Positions 41,340 to 53,600 of a stretch of 64,000 bases of DNA are shown piece by piece (position 1 is the first letter of the stretch; every line of letters begins with the position of its first letter). The notes beneath the pieces were generated by a model. It was not told the origin of the DNA and searched no databases. It worked only from the letters and a program-made list of their open reading frames with translations. This DNA comes from Asterias amurensis (Eukaryota; Echinodermata; Asteroidea; Forcipulatida; Asteriidae), in the NCBI RefSeq assembly GCF_032118995.1, contig NC_092657.1:679891-743890 (forward strand), read 5' to 3'. The position numbers were made by a program, and so were the translations under genes.

Positions 41340-43330
41340 AGAAACTGGTTCTTTAGCATGAATAGAGTAAAGATATTGGCAAAAGAAAAAATCACAAATT
41401 CTAATCATGTAAAAAAAAAAAAAAAATGAAAATAGAATTATCTGCTGCAAACTGCTGCAAACTGTGAACCAACCAAAAGTAGATGGTATAATAAATGAAA
41501 GAATCTTTTTCTTGAAGCCTGAAAAGAGAAAGGCTCTGCTAGGGACGAAACGTCAAGCCATTTATTAGTTCTTGCCGTTTTTCTTTTTTTTGTCAATTGT
41601 TGAATATCTGTATGATGATTCGTTCAATGGCTAGTCGCTGTTAATGGGGCAAAACGCCGTGAAGATCGCATCCTCACTATAGTCCCTCATTAATAACGAT
41701 GTGGGCAAACAATCTCACACTGCTAATATGCAAATTACCTTTATGATGTCATGGAATTGCTGATGACATCGCTAACTACTTTGCATACTGACAAGTCTTT
41801 CACCTTTTTGCGTGACAGCTGTAGTGGCAAAACAAAAGTGTTAGAAAAGAGAAAAAAAATTGTGTTTTAATGAATGTTTAAGTGCCCCTGCCTTTATTTT
41901 AAACTCTATAGTCAATAACTGAATGTCACACATTCTGATATTTTTGGAGTTTAACACCTGTAGTGCTGTAAGAGCATCACTGATTGGTTGGAAAGCTGCC
42001 TTGCCTCATTTGCATATTTCAAAGGAGACGTACGATTAGTCGCTTTTATTCTTATGCAAATCTTTTCAAGGATGGCATTTAATCAATAGAGAACATCTGT
42101 ATGCGTTTAATATAATAGTGAAGTATACGGAACATTTTACTGAGAAATTCCTTGCGTACGATCCGTGTACAATAGAACATTTTATTGGTATTGAATTGCG
42201 TAAATATGATAAATATTTCTACGAGGGACAAATTTGCATGGCCGTCGTTAAAATAACTCTGCCTCATTAAATTTAATGATGCTGGCTAAGTATGAACAAA
42301 TATCATGTACATTGGTTGTGATGCTGATAAATGTGTTGAAGGAATGACAGGTAAGGAATGGTATACATTGTTTGTTAAATTTACTAGATACATGTATTAG
42401 ATTTGTAATTGCAATATGTATACATTCTTATTAATTTTAAAATTGATGAACAGTGTAGGTAGACTTTTCCGTGTGTTCTAATTCCATTCATTCAAGTAAA
42501 CAGACAGGAGCCAATTTCATAAACCTGTTAATTTCTTTGCTCAGCACCAGTTTCAGCAATGTAAACTTTGTGGAATATTGCCAGTACCCAATGTCTGCTT
42601 AGCATGATTTATCAAGCTTACCTAGTTGTGTTTACGGGCTTTATGAAATTGAACCCTGTGCTCACATACAATCAAGGAGTTGTTTCTGGAACACCTGAAG
42701 GATATTGACACAATAAAGAGCCTGCTAATGGGCTTACATAATGGTTAGTTGGTGAAGCGCAGGCCTGCTGTTCTTGACATTGCATGTTCAAATCTAAACA
42801 AGTTCAATTTCTTTTTGTTCAAATAAAATAAAACAAAATTGTTTCCCCGCTTTAAAAACAGCTTTTTGAACTTTAACTCTTATCAAATTAAAATTAAATA
42901 TACTCGGAATATATTAAACTGAATGTGCAATTTGCCTCCAACAATGTTTTTATTAAATGTCAAACATAAAAATTTCTTTACTAATTTTTTTGAGTGCAAT
43001 AATTATGACAAGTATTTTAACCTGATATTAAATTAAAAAAATGTACAAGGTAAAATGAGATTGTTTCTGCTTCTAAAACAGCTTTTTGAAATTGGACTTT
43101 TATCAAGTACATCACTTAATTATCTGAAGTGCTAATTAGCGTCATTCTAGAGTGCCGCACGCTGCTACTTGTGTTCTATTCTGAGTCCGTGCATTGTTGG
43201 GTTTCTAGGCAATGTAATTGTTCCAATCGGACGGGAATTGACGTCAATGAAAATGGGTCAAGGAAATATTATTCATGAATGGATTGTAATTTGAAAATCC
43301 GCATGGTTTTACTTCATCCCTTTCCTGTTC
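41340..43330. other. Region without recognisable gene
   Basis: AT-rich. Near 41515-41565 a retroelement-like tail ends GGACGAAACGTCAAGCCAT; 42509-42657 holds a diverged fold-back with CCAATTTCATAAACCTG. No exon supported. Confidence 0.4.
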
Positions 43331-43334
43331 AATG

Positions 43335-43455
43335 GTTGGTTGCTAGGGACCAACTGTCTTTCCCATTATTAATGCCTTTATTTATTCACTTTTATGTATA
43401 ATTTTCTTGTAAAGCGCTGTTGTACCTAGAGTGTAAGAGCCTTCTATAAATGCCC
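43335..43455 (+). mobile_element. CR1-like LINE 3' tail fragment
   Basis: TTGTAAAGCGCTGTTGTACC and AGCCTTCTATAAATGCCC match the usual terminal motif of CR1-type LINEs (GCGCT ... TATAAATG). Confidence 0.5.
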
Positions 43456-43526
43456 AGTATTGTTTCATCTTACCACAGAAATAAAAATAAAGATACAATT
43501 TTCCTTTGTGATTGTAACTCTTCCAG

Positions 43527-43818
43527 TCAAGCTATGTTCCGTAGCCTTAGATCTCAAGGGTCTTTCTCAGGATCCTCGCTGTTCCTAAGAGAGCTGCCTT
43601 CTGAACAGATCTACCATCACATTTGTCACTATTTCTTCTTCATCTTAATATTATCATTCTGTTTGTATCTGTTTAGATGCCAGCTGATGATTCAAGACTT
43701 TAGGTACATGAAGGAGAACAAGAACAAAAGTCGCCAACAGAATAAAAAAGATTTAAACGAACCCTCAAACTCAAATAACATGAAGAATCAACAGCCAAAA
43801 AATCCAGTGAAAACTTGA
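43527..43818 (+). CDS. Candidate last exon, unknown product
   Basis: After an AACTCTTCCAG acceptor an open frame reads QAMFRSLRSQGSFSGSSLF, LRELPSEQIYHH, a hydrophobic ICHYFFFILILSFCLYLF stretch, then a basic, asparagine-rich tail (MKENKNKSRQQNKKDLNE) to a stop. The first base completes a Cys codon with the two bases left by the exon at 40182. The hydrophobic stretch coincides with a pyrimidine tract ending TTTAG/ATGCC, so it may instead be intron with a later exon starting at 43676. Product not recognised. Confidence 0.3.
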
Positions 43819-44366
43819 AACCTCAGTCAAGACAAGACAAACTGATATACGTTGGCTCTGAATCCTGCTGTCTTACAAAAAAAACACCAAACAACTTACC
43901 CCAACCAAATTATTAAGTAACAAAATTGCTGCTACAATTCTTCATTCTGATCCAAAAGAATGTATTCATAATATTGTTCACTCTGTCAAGGACATTAATT
44001 TTTAAAATCAAAACAAAAACTCTGAATATTTGAAACTGAATGTGCCATTTGCCCCAAGCAACTTTTTTTAAATGTTCATAGAATAATTTTGACTAAATTT
44101 GTTCAACACCAACAATAATTTTATGGAAGGTGTTTGGAACTAGCATTTCCAAGAACATAATCATACTTACAGACAGTCTATAACAAGATAATTAACACCT
44201 GATAAACAGCAAAAACTATTATTTACAATTTAGTTTCTGATCTAAAGATTCAATCGGCCATTTCATAAAATTCACGCAAGAACAAGACGGCAAGTCTTCA
44301 TTAAGTGAAGCCGAATAATTCTGTAATTAAACTTGAACAAAATTTGCGAGTGAACAATCAGACAAG
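43819..44366 (+). promoter_or_regulatory. Upstream region and probable 5' UTR of the CRACR2A-like gene
   Basis: AT-rich. The 40 bases before the start codon (TTTGCGAGTGAACAATCAG, ACAAG) have no upstream ATG close by and no AG acceptor at the start codon, so the first coding exon may also be the transcript's first exon. No TATA box in a clear position. Confidence 0.35.
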
Positions 44367-44616
44367 ATGGAGTCACAACTCGCAACATCAGACATGGCGC
44401 CCTCGCATGACGACATGAAACGCATCATCGCAGAGAAAGCGAGGGAGCTGTTTGTTTGCTGCGATAAGGAAGAGAAGGGGTTTGTTTGCCGGAGGGATAT
44501 GCAGAGATTGGACGGAGAGTTACCTCTAACCCCTGAACAGCTAGAAGAAGTTTTTGATTCGTTGGATGACGATGGAAATGGATTCCTGACATTGGAAGAA
44601 TTTACCGAGGGATTTG
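44367..44616 (+). CDS. CRACR2A: CRACR2A-like exon 1 (EF-hands)
   Basis: Start ATG followed by [20 protein letters not shown]. Later ATGs (codons 10 and 17) are alternatives. EF1 loop [12 protein letters not shown] lacks acidic residues at some ligand positions; EF2 loop [12 protein letters not shown] keeps all. Donor GTAAGA. Confidence 0.92.
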
Positions 44617-47600
44617 GTAAGAATGCTACAACTTTATTATTATTTTATGTTAGCATTGGGAATTGTGAAATGGTAATTTTAAGCATTCATTTTATAGTTT
44701 TGCTTACCTTGGCATACCCAAATAGTTCCAACTGGTTTCCATTTGGGTCTTGCATACAAGCATAGCCACAATCACAGGTTCACATTTTTGTCGTGTCGAT
44801 TTTCTGATCAACAGTTTGAAAACCCCTGATATTAAGCTGTGTATTACTGTGTACTCAGTATTTTCCCATGTTTTGTGAAAAAAATCCACGAATCAAAAAC
44901 TTCTATTACATGTATGCTGGAAAAATATCGTTCAAAATAATTACATGTAAATGACAGTAACAGGATGTCCAAATTTGAAACAGGATGTTCAAAAGACACT
45001 ATGGGTATGTTCAGACATCAGACTAAGTTAGACCCGAACCGGTTTAATTTCTACGAGCAGTAGGGGGTAGTCGTAAAAATAAAAAACCCTTGCGTTCAGA
45101 CAGCACTGAGTTAAACCCAATACGGTTTATCTTTGGTTTTAAGAGGTCAAAGCAAACGCGACCCCCATTACTCTAACATCCTGTTTATTGGCCTGTTCAT
45201 TGGTCACCGTGTGTTTACATTGTTTAGGGAGGTCATGGGTCGTCTGCTGTGAGTTAAACCGGATGTGGTCTTTTTTATTCTGTCCACACACAGTGTTAAA
45301 AGATAAACCCGAAGCGGTCTAAAGATAAACCCCCTCCCCGGACGGTTTATCTTTTGTGGGTTGAACTCGATTCGGACTAACTTTAAAACCGTTCAGACAC
45401 ACAGAGTTGAACTCGATCGGGTTGAACCATGAGTTAAACCAACTTTTGTACTGTGTCTGAACGACCTCACAGACACCCCTCTGGCTAACACTATAATGAC
45501 ATTGCCTTGCAACAACGTAAAGCTATGTATGTGTTGTAGTATTATCAGTCCAATGTTTGTGTTTAACCAAGCAACAAGACTGACAATGTTGCTATGTTTT
45601 GATAAAGGGCAGACAACATGCTCAAAATGCAATAAAGTAAAGGAGTGGTACATACATGTACTTGTAGCAGGGTTTATGTACATTGCGTTGTTATGGTATG
45701 AAGTGTATGCCATGTCCCAATGTGTGGCTACAGCAACGGCTACGGCTAGACTACTGCATTATTATGTGGTGAAGTATAGGACGGCCTTAGCAACACCCTT
45801 AGCAACAGTCATAGCCGAAGCTATAGCCGACTTTGGATCAGCTTTACATTTCATACAAGAACAACAAAGTGTACACAAATCCTTGAGCATTTCAAGGGGC
45901 ACCAAGGCAATGACCAGGGGGCATGGAGGCGATTGCCTCTGTTGCCTCTAGGGGCATGGAGGTGATTCCCTCTGTGAAGTATCTGCCCTGAAGCTGTAAC
46001 ACTCCCAAGGGGCACCAGGGCAATGGCCAGGGGGCAAGGAGGCGATTGCCTCTGTTGCCTCTAGGGGCATGGAGGCGATTACCTCTGTGAAGTATCCGCC
46101 CTGAAGCTGTAACAATCCCAAGGGGCACCAGGCTACAGGGGGCATGGAGGCGATTGCCTCTGTTGCCTCTAGGGGCATAGCGACGATTACCTCTGTGAAG
46201 TATCTGCCCTGAAGCTGTAACACTCAAGGGGCACCAGGCAATGATGAGGGGGCATGGAGGCGATTGCCTCTGTTGCAAAATTTATCTACAGACAAGCTGT
46301 AACGATCAACATTCAATTCACATGAACACCACTACTAACACAGGTCACCAACAGCTCTGAAAAGTGGGTTGGAACTGGTTTGAATATTTTAAAACATTCA
46401 ATGGTTGTTAGGTTTCTGTTAACTCACCAACTCGCAAAAGATGAGTGACATTATAAAAGTCATAATAACATCAATACATGTTCCGCAACTTTGCTTTTGT
46501 ATGCTCAGTTTAATATCAGTCAATATGTGTCAGAGATGAACATTAATCAGATTTTATCTTCAAGTAAACTTGAACTTGATTCTGATTGGATGACCTATAT
46601 CAACACGAGTCTAATATCAACCTATATCACACGGCCCAAACCACCTCCTGTGTATTTAGCTGCTCTAACTCTGGAATTTGCGCCATGCGATTATAAGTTT
46701 CAAACGTAAAATGTACAGCTGTTCCAACACTGAAATAGAATGGTTAAAAGATGGTTAAAAAAGAGAGTAAAAAAGTAAGATGTGTGAACAATGGTAGAGT
46801 TGGCTCCCATTATAAAAAGCATTGTTATAAAGAGGTTCTGCTTATAAAGAGTACATTCTCAAGTCCTGAATCTCATTTCTGCTTTGTGTTTCTTTGTTTT
46901 GCTGTCCTCTTATAACAATGTTCCTGTCATGAAGTCAACCCGTTTTATGCTTATAAAGAGTACATTCTAAAGTCCTGAATCTCATTTCTGCTTTGTGTTT
47001 CTTTGTTTTGCTGTCCTCTTATAACAATGTTCCTGTCATGAAGTCAACCCGTTTTATGCTTATAAAGAGTACATTCTAAAGTCCTGAATCTCATTTCTGC
47101 TTTGTGTTTCTTTGTTTTGCTGTCCTCTTATAACAATGTTCCTGTTATGAAATCAACCCTTTTTATGCTTAAAGAGTACATTCTAAAGTCCTGAATCTCA
47201 TTTCTGCTTTGTGTTTCTTTGTTTTGCTGTCCTCTTATAACAATGTTCCTGTTATGAAATCAACCCTTTTTATGCTTATAAAGAGTACATTCTAAAGTCC
47301 TGAATCTCATTTCTGCTTTGTGTTTCTTTGTTTTGCTGTCCTCTTATAACAATGTTCCTGTTATGAAATCAACCCTTTTTATGCTTATAAAGAGTACATT
47401 CTAAAGTCCTGAATCTCATTTCTGCTTTGTGTTTCTTTGTTTTGCTGTCCTCTTATAACAATGTTCCTGTTATGAAATCAACCCTTTTTATGCTTATAAA
47501 GAGTACATTCTAAAGTCCTGAATCTCATTTCTGCTTTGTGTTTCTTTGTTTTGCTGTCCTCTTATAACAATGTTCCTGTTATGAAATCAACCCTTTTTAT

Positions 47601-50600
47601 GCTTATAAAGAGTACATTCTAAAGTCCTGAATCTCATTTCTGCTTTGTGTTTCTTTGTTTTGCTGTCCTCTTATAACAATGTTCCTGTTATGAAATCAAC
47701 CCTTTTTATGCTTATAAAGAGTACATTCTAAAGTCCTGAATCTCATTTCTGCTTTGTGTTTCTTTGTTTTGCTGTCCTCTTATAACAATGTTCCTGTTAT
47801 GAAATCAACCCTTTTTATGCTTATAAAGAGTACATTCTGAAGTCCTGAATTTCGTTTCTGCTCTGTGTTTCTTTGTTTACTGTCCTCTTTTAAATGTTCC
47901 TGAGTGTTATGAAATCAACTCTTTTTATAAAGAGCATTGTTATAAAGAGGTTCTGCTTATAAAGAGTACATTCTGAAGTCCTGAATCTCATTTCTGCTCT
48001 GTGTTTCTTTGTTTTGCTGCCCTCTTATAAATGTCCCTGAGTGTTATGAAATCAACCCTTTTTATAAAGAGCACTGTTGTAAAGAGGTTCTTCTTATAAA
48101 GACTACATTCTCAAGTCCTGAATCTCATTTCTGCTTTGTGTTTCTTTGTTTTGCTGTCCTCTTATAACAATGTTCCTGTTATGAAATCAACCCTTTTTAT
48201 GCTTATAAAGAGTACATTCTAAAGTCCTGAATCTCATTTCTGCTTTGTGTTTCTTTGTTTTGCTGTCCTCTTATAACAATGTTCCTGTTATGAAATCAAC
48301 CCTTTTTATGCTTATAAAGAGTACATTCTAAAGTCCTGAATCTCATTTCTGCTTTGTGTTTCTTTGTTTTGCTGTCCTCTTATAACAATGTTCCTGTTAT
48401 GAAATCAACCCTTTTTATAAACAGCATTGTTATAAAGAGGTTCTGCTTATAAAGAGTACATTCTCAAGTCCTGAATCACATTTCTGCTCCAGGTTTCTGT
48501 GTTTTGCTGTCCTGTCCTCTCATAGCAACAATTCTGCTGTAAAGAGGTCTTTGACCAGTCCAAGCGCCCTTGTTATAACGAGTGGTGACTGTATTATTAA
48601 ATTGAAAAGTGATGCACTGAACATAATGAAGGAAGTAAACAAACATTCCATCTTAGTTTACAAGAATAAACCAAACTATTTTTTCTCTTGGTTTATTTTC
48701 TTGACAGGTGGGTTTCTTGGTTTGAACGTGGATCCCGATATCGAAGACAGTAAGGGAGAGAAAGACATCTTTGAAGATGATAAAGATGATGATGATAACT
48801 TAGAGCAGGATTTCCATAGAGTCATGGAGACTCTTGGAGCAGCAGGAACATTCGAAGAAGAGTGAGTCTTAAAGGGATTGATACCTTTTGTAGATTAAGA
48901 TTTTGGCCATAACATGAATTCCTACTCAATGTGAATGAAGATGTCAAATTTAAATTACCTGTAGAAGTTTCAGCTTCATTAGTCATCAAGTTTTTGAGAA
49001 AGATTTTTAATCACAGAGAGTTGCGTGAATCTGTTGTACATGCTAAAACAACTTTGGTCTCACTGAGACAAAAATTATTCTCAAAAAGCGCCTCAGCAAG
49101 TAATATTTTAAGTGAAGCTTTCTACCATCATTATCCTCTAACAGTGTAAGTTTAAATTAAATCTGTGGACATTTGTGTTTTGTGTCGTACACCAAGTACT
49201 CAAACCTTTTAAGAGGGGGCGTGTGCTCATTTGTGGTAGCACCATGTGTAAATCTTTTTTCAGTAGTGTTGGTTCTGAAAAGAAACGTTGAGTCGTCAAC
49301 CACCGGTTCTTTTCAGAACCAACACTGCTCAAAATAGATCTACACATGGTGCTATCGCATACCTCACCTGATAACATGTGTGCAACATTTCGCAGTAAAC
49401 ACAGCCATGAAACAAACTCCTGATTTTTAAAATTGTATTACATTTCCTCTCGACAGCCAAGACCAAGTGAAGGATTTATGGAAGAGTTTGAGGAAGAACG
49501 AGCCAGAACTTCTTGGACACTTTGAAGATTTCGTACAGAGAGTCTGTATGGATATGCACAAAGCTCAGATTACTACAGGGGAGCTGGAAAATGCACTCAA
49601 GACGTAAGAATCCTCTCTCATTCTTGAGTTTCATTGTCATGCAATTTATCAAGGGTGTAATCTTTTTACACTGGTTCTTATACAAGGCACTTTACAATAA
49701 CTGTATCAATGCGCTTTACATGAGTGTATTGTAGTGGATTTCACAAAGAGTTTTAACTAAGACTAGTCTTATTTCGATTTAGGACGAGTTAACTTAGGAC
49801 CAGACTGAAGCTTTTAATAACTCCTAGGACTAGTCCCAGGTTAGGACTATCTTTGTGAAATCAACCACTGGTCACTGGGCCAATAACATTCTCGTAGTTT
49901 TTCTCAGCTCCCTTGGGAGTATACAGCCCTAGGCTGCCATTGTGCCCTGAAGGTTTTTTTTACACAGAATATCGACCTCTACCCTCGCAGGGACCCAATT
50001 ATACCCCTGGTATAGTATAGTATCTTGCTCAAGGACACAAGTGTCATGACTGGGATTCGAACCTACACTACGATGACTTAACCTTTAGAACTTGAATTCG
50101 ATGCTCAGAAAAATCTCTGTGCGCCATTTTGGGAGTGTGATACAATGAAGTCTCCATAATGTTGCAGTGTAGTGCGCATGTTAGGCCTCACGACCGGGAT
50201 TCAAACCCACACTCCAATGACTTAACCACCAGAATTTGAATTCGATGCTCAAAACCACTTAGCCATGACACCCTACAAATAAAGATAAGATTCCTGATAA
50301 ACTTTTTTCTTTCTCCTTTGTCTTGTGTTGTTACAGACGAGGTAGTGCTCATGAGTTGGAGGTGCGGAGGCTTTACGAGGAGATGGAACTACAGATAAGA
50401 GCAGAGAGGGACAGAATCCTACACGAGGTATTAAACCCTGTTCACACTAGTCAACCCCGGGGAATATCAGCTTTGATCGCTTTACCCTAAGCGCGGTTTA
50501 CACTTTGAATTTGGCGTTAATTTGAAGTCACAACTCTCCTTTTGCAGTGATATTCGCTAGTGAGTTGGGCAGAGTTGAACTGCTGCGAATTGTTCGTTGC

Positions 50601-53600
50601 GAAATTGTGAAGTCAACATTCGCTTCGCATTCTCAGGAAGTATGAACCAGGCTTTAGTCTGCCCCGATAAATGGGCTGAGAGACTTGCGTAGTGCGGACA
50701 CGCACGTTCTTTTCCATTGTTTAATATCAATTTATTCATTCATTCAGTCAATGTAGAGCATTGGATGATGGCCCTCCAAACACGTTGGTCTTCCAATGCT
50801 GTAACGCAGCTCCTCCCGTCTCAGGCCAGAGTCCCGGCTCAAGGTATCCACAAAGGTGGTTTGTGGTCTACAACTAGTAGGGGCCCTTAGCATCAGTCTG
50901 CTCACTACCAGCTCAGTAAGTCTGAGGCGGTGACGTGCTAATCTCAGCTTTCTTGTCCTAATCTTATTGCTAACTGTCGGTAGTCCACCTAGAGTTCCAG
51001 TTTTGTGACATGCTGCTTGACATCAAAGATGGCTGCCAATGAGGTGTATTGCAATCCATCTTTCCATCTACTGCATTGTCATTGCAAGTATAACACTGTC
51101 TTTCTTTGTGTCTTGGTTACCAGGAAAAGGAAAAAGAAAAACGAGTCCGTGAGGAATTGACTCACATGATGAGGAGTAAAGATGAACAACTTCAAGAACT
51201 GTCCAAGCAACAAATTGAGGTAAACCTTAAATACACTTCCCTTAAGAAATTCATGTAAAACTAACATAAACCTCAGATAGATGACATTTATAATTGCACA
51301 GAAGTGAATCATTTTGTTATTTTGTTTTTCCAGTTGGAGTCTAAGCTGAAGAAGATTGCTGAAATGGAGGAGGAAATGAAGCAAGAAAATGAGATGCTGC
51401 AAAAGGTAAGAAGTCAACCAAGATGTTTGTTGTCATGGTCTTCATCTTAATCCCATACATCATCCTAATACCAATCCTAATCCTAATCTTATTCTTCATC
51501 CCAATCTTTCTCCTTTTACTCATCATAATCAAATCTTCATCTTAATCCAAATCTTCATCTTAATCCCAAGCTAATAGTGATAATTTCTTGTTTAAATATT
51601 TAGTACAAATGCCCACAAAAATAGCACACAACACAATTGTAGTTGTCAGAAGTTGAGGTACTACATGTATGTTAAACATAGCAAACATTTTCTGCCATGG
51701 CCTTTCCTTTGATCCCTTGAGTGAATGGAATTGGGCTGAACCTTGCGGCCATTTGTTTGGCCACTATGGTTGTTATGGTTACAAGCCGCTTGTGACTGCT
51801 ATAGTCCCCAAAGGGTAAAAGTAAATTTTTCTAACTATTTTAAAATGTTGACTTTACCTATACCCATTTCTTTTTATTTGACAGACAAATTATGATCTTC
51901 GGACCAAACTTGACGGTTCCCTGATGGATTTAGATGAATCTAAGACTTATTTAAAAGACATCCAAGTCACTATAAAGAAAGAGAAGAGAGACAGAGCACA
52001 GTAAGTCAGCCAAGAACAATAACTAGGAATAAGCAAGTTTGGTTTGAATAATGTCTGGTACCATTAAAAGAAAACATACAAGGTCATGGACGGAGGCTTC
52101 AAGGCGAGGTCTACACTTAAAGCCATTGGACCCTTTCGGTTCAGAAAAAAAAAATAAAGTTCACAGATTTACAAATACCTTACAGGGTTTACAGAAGGCA
52201 ATGGTGAAAGACTTCTCTTGAAATATTATTCCATGAAATGCTTTACTTTTTGAGAAAACAGCAAAACAATATAAATTCTCGTTAACGAGAAATACGGATT
52301 TATTTTAAACACATGTCATGACACGGCGAAACGCGCGGAAACAAGGGTGGGTTTTTCCGTTGTTTTCTCCCGACTCCGATGACCAACTGAGCCTAAATTT
52401 TCACAGGTTTGATAATTGATATAGAAATTGTGGTACACAAAGTGTGGGCCTTGGACAACACTGTTTACCGATAGGGTCCAATGGCTTTAACTGCCACCAG
52501 GGACACATTGCCACCTACTCCATGGGCTAAAACAAGGTTACCCCCTTCACGACCCATAAGACTGTAGGCATGGGTATCATCCACTAGGAGCCACCTACTC
52601 CTGGGGCTAAAACAAGGTTACCCTCTTCACGACCCATAAGACTGTAGGCATGGGTATCATCCACTAGGAGCCACCTACTCCTGGGGCTAAAACAAGGTTA
52701 CCCTCTTCACGACCCATAAGACTGTAGGCATGGGTATCATCCACTAGGAGCCACCTACTCCTGGGGCTAAAACAAGGTTACCCTCTTCACGACCCATAAG
52801 ACTGTAGGCATGGGTATCATCCACTAGGAGCCACCTACTCCTGGGGCTTAAACAAGGTAACCCTCTTCACAGTCTGTAAGGATGTAGGCATGGGTATCAT
52901 CCACTAGGAGCCACCTACTCCTGGGGCTGAAACAGGGTTACCCTCTTCACGACCCATGAGGATGTAGGCCTGGGTATCATCCACTAGGCGCCACCTACTC
53001 CTGGGGCTTAAACAGGGTTACCCTCTTCACAGTCTGTAAGGATGTAGGCATGGGTATCATCCACTAGGAGCCACCTACTCCTGGGGCTGAAACAGGGTTA
53101 CCCTCTTCACGACCCATGAGGATGTAGGCCTGGGTATCATCCACTAGGAGCCACCTACTCCTGGGGCTGAAACAGGGTTACCCCCTTCACAGTCTGTAAG
53201 GATGTAGGCATGGGTATCATCCACTAGGAGCCACCTACTCCTGGGGCTGAAACAGGGTGACCCCCTTCACAGTCTGTAAGGATGTAGGCATGGGTATCAT
53301 CCACTAGGAGCCACCTACTCCTGGGGCTGAAACAGGGTTACCCTCTTCACGACCCATGAGGATGTAGGCCTGGGTATCACCCACTAGGCGCCACCTACTC
53401 CTGGGGCTGAAACAGGGTTACTCCCTTCACAGCCTGTAAGGATGTAGGCATGGGTATCATCCACTAGGAGCCACCTACTCCTAGGGCTGAAACAGGGTTA
53501 CCCCCTTCACAGTCTGTAAGGATGTAGGCATGGGTATCATCCACTAGGCGCCACCTACTCCTGGGGCTGAAACAGGGTTACCCCCTTCACAGTCTGTAAG

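Noticed and set aside
45496..45951. 151-residue open frame in CRACR2A intron 1
   Set aside because: Overlaps a degraded fold-back and the GGGCACC array; no splice sites and no recognisable protein features.
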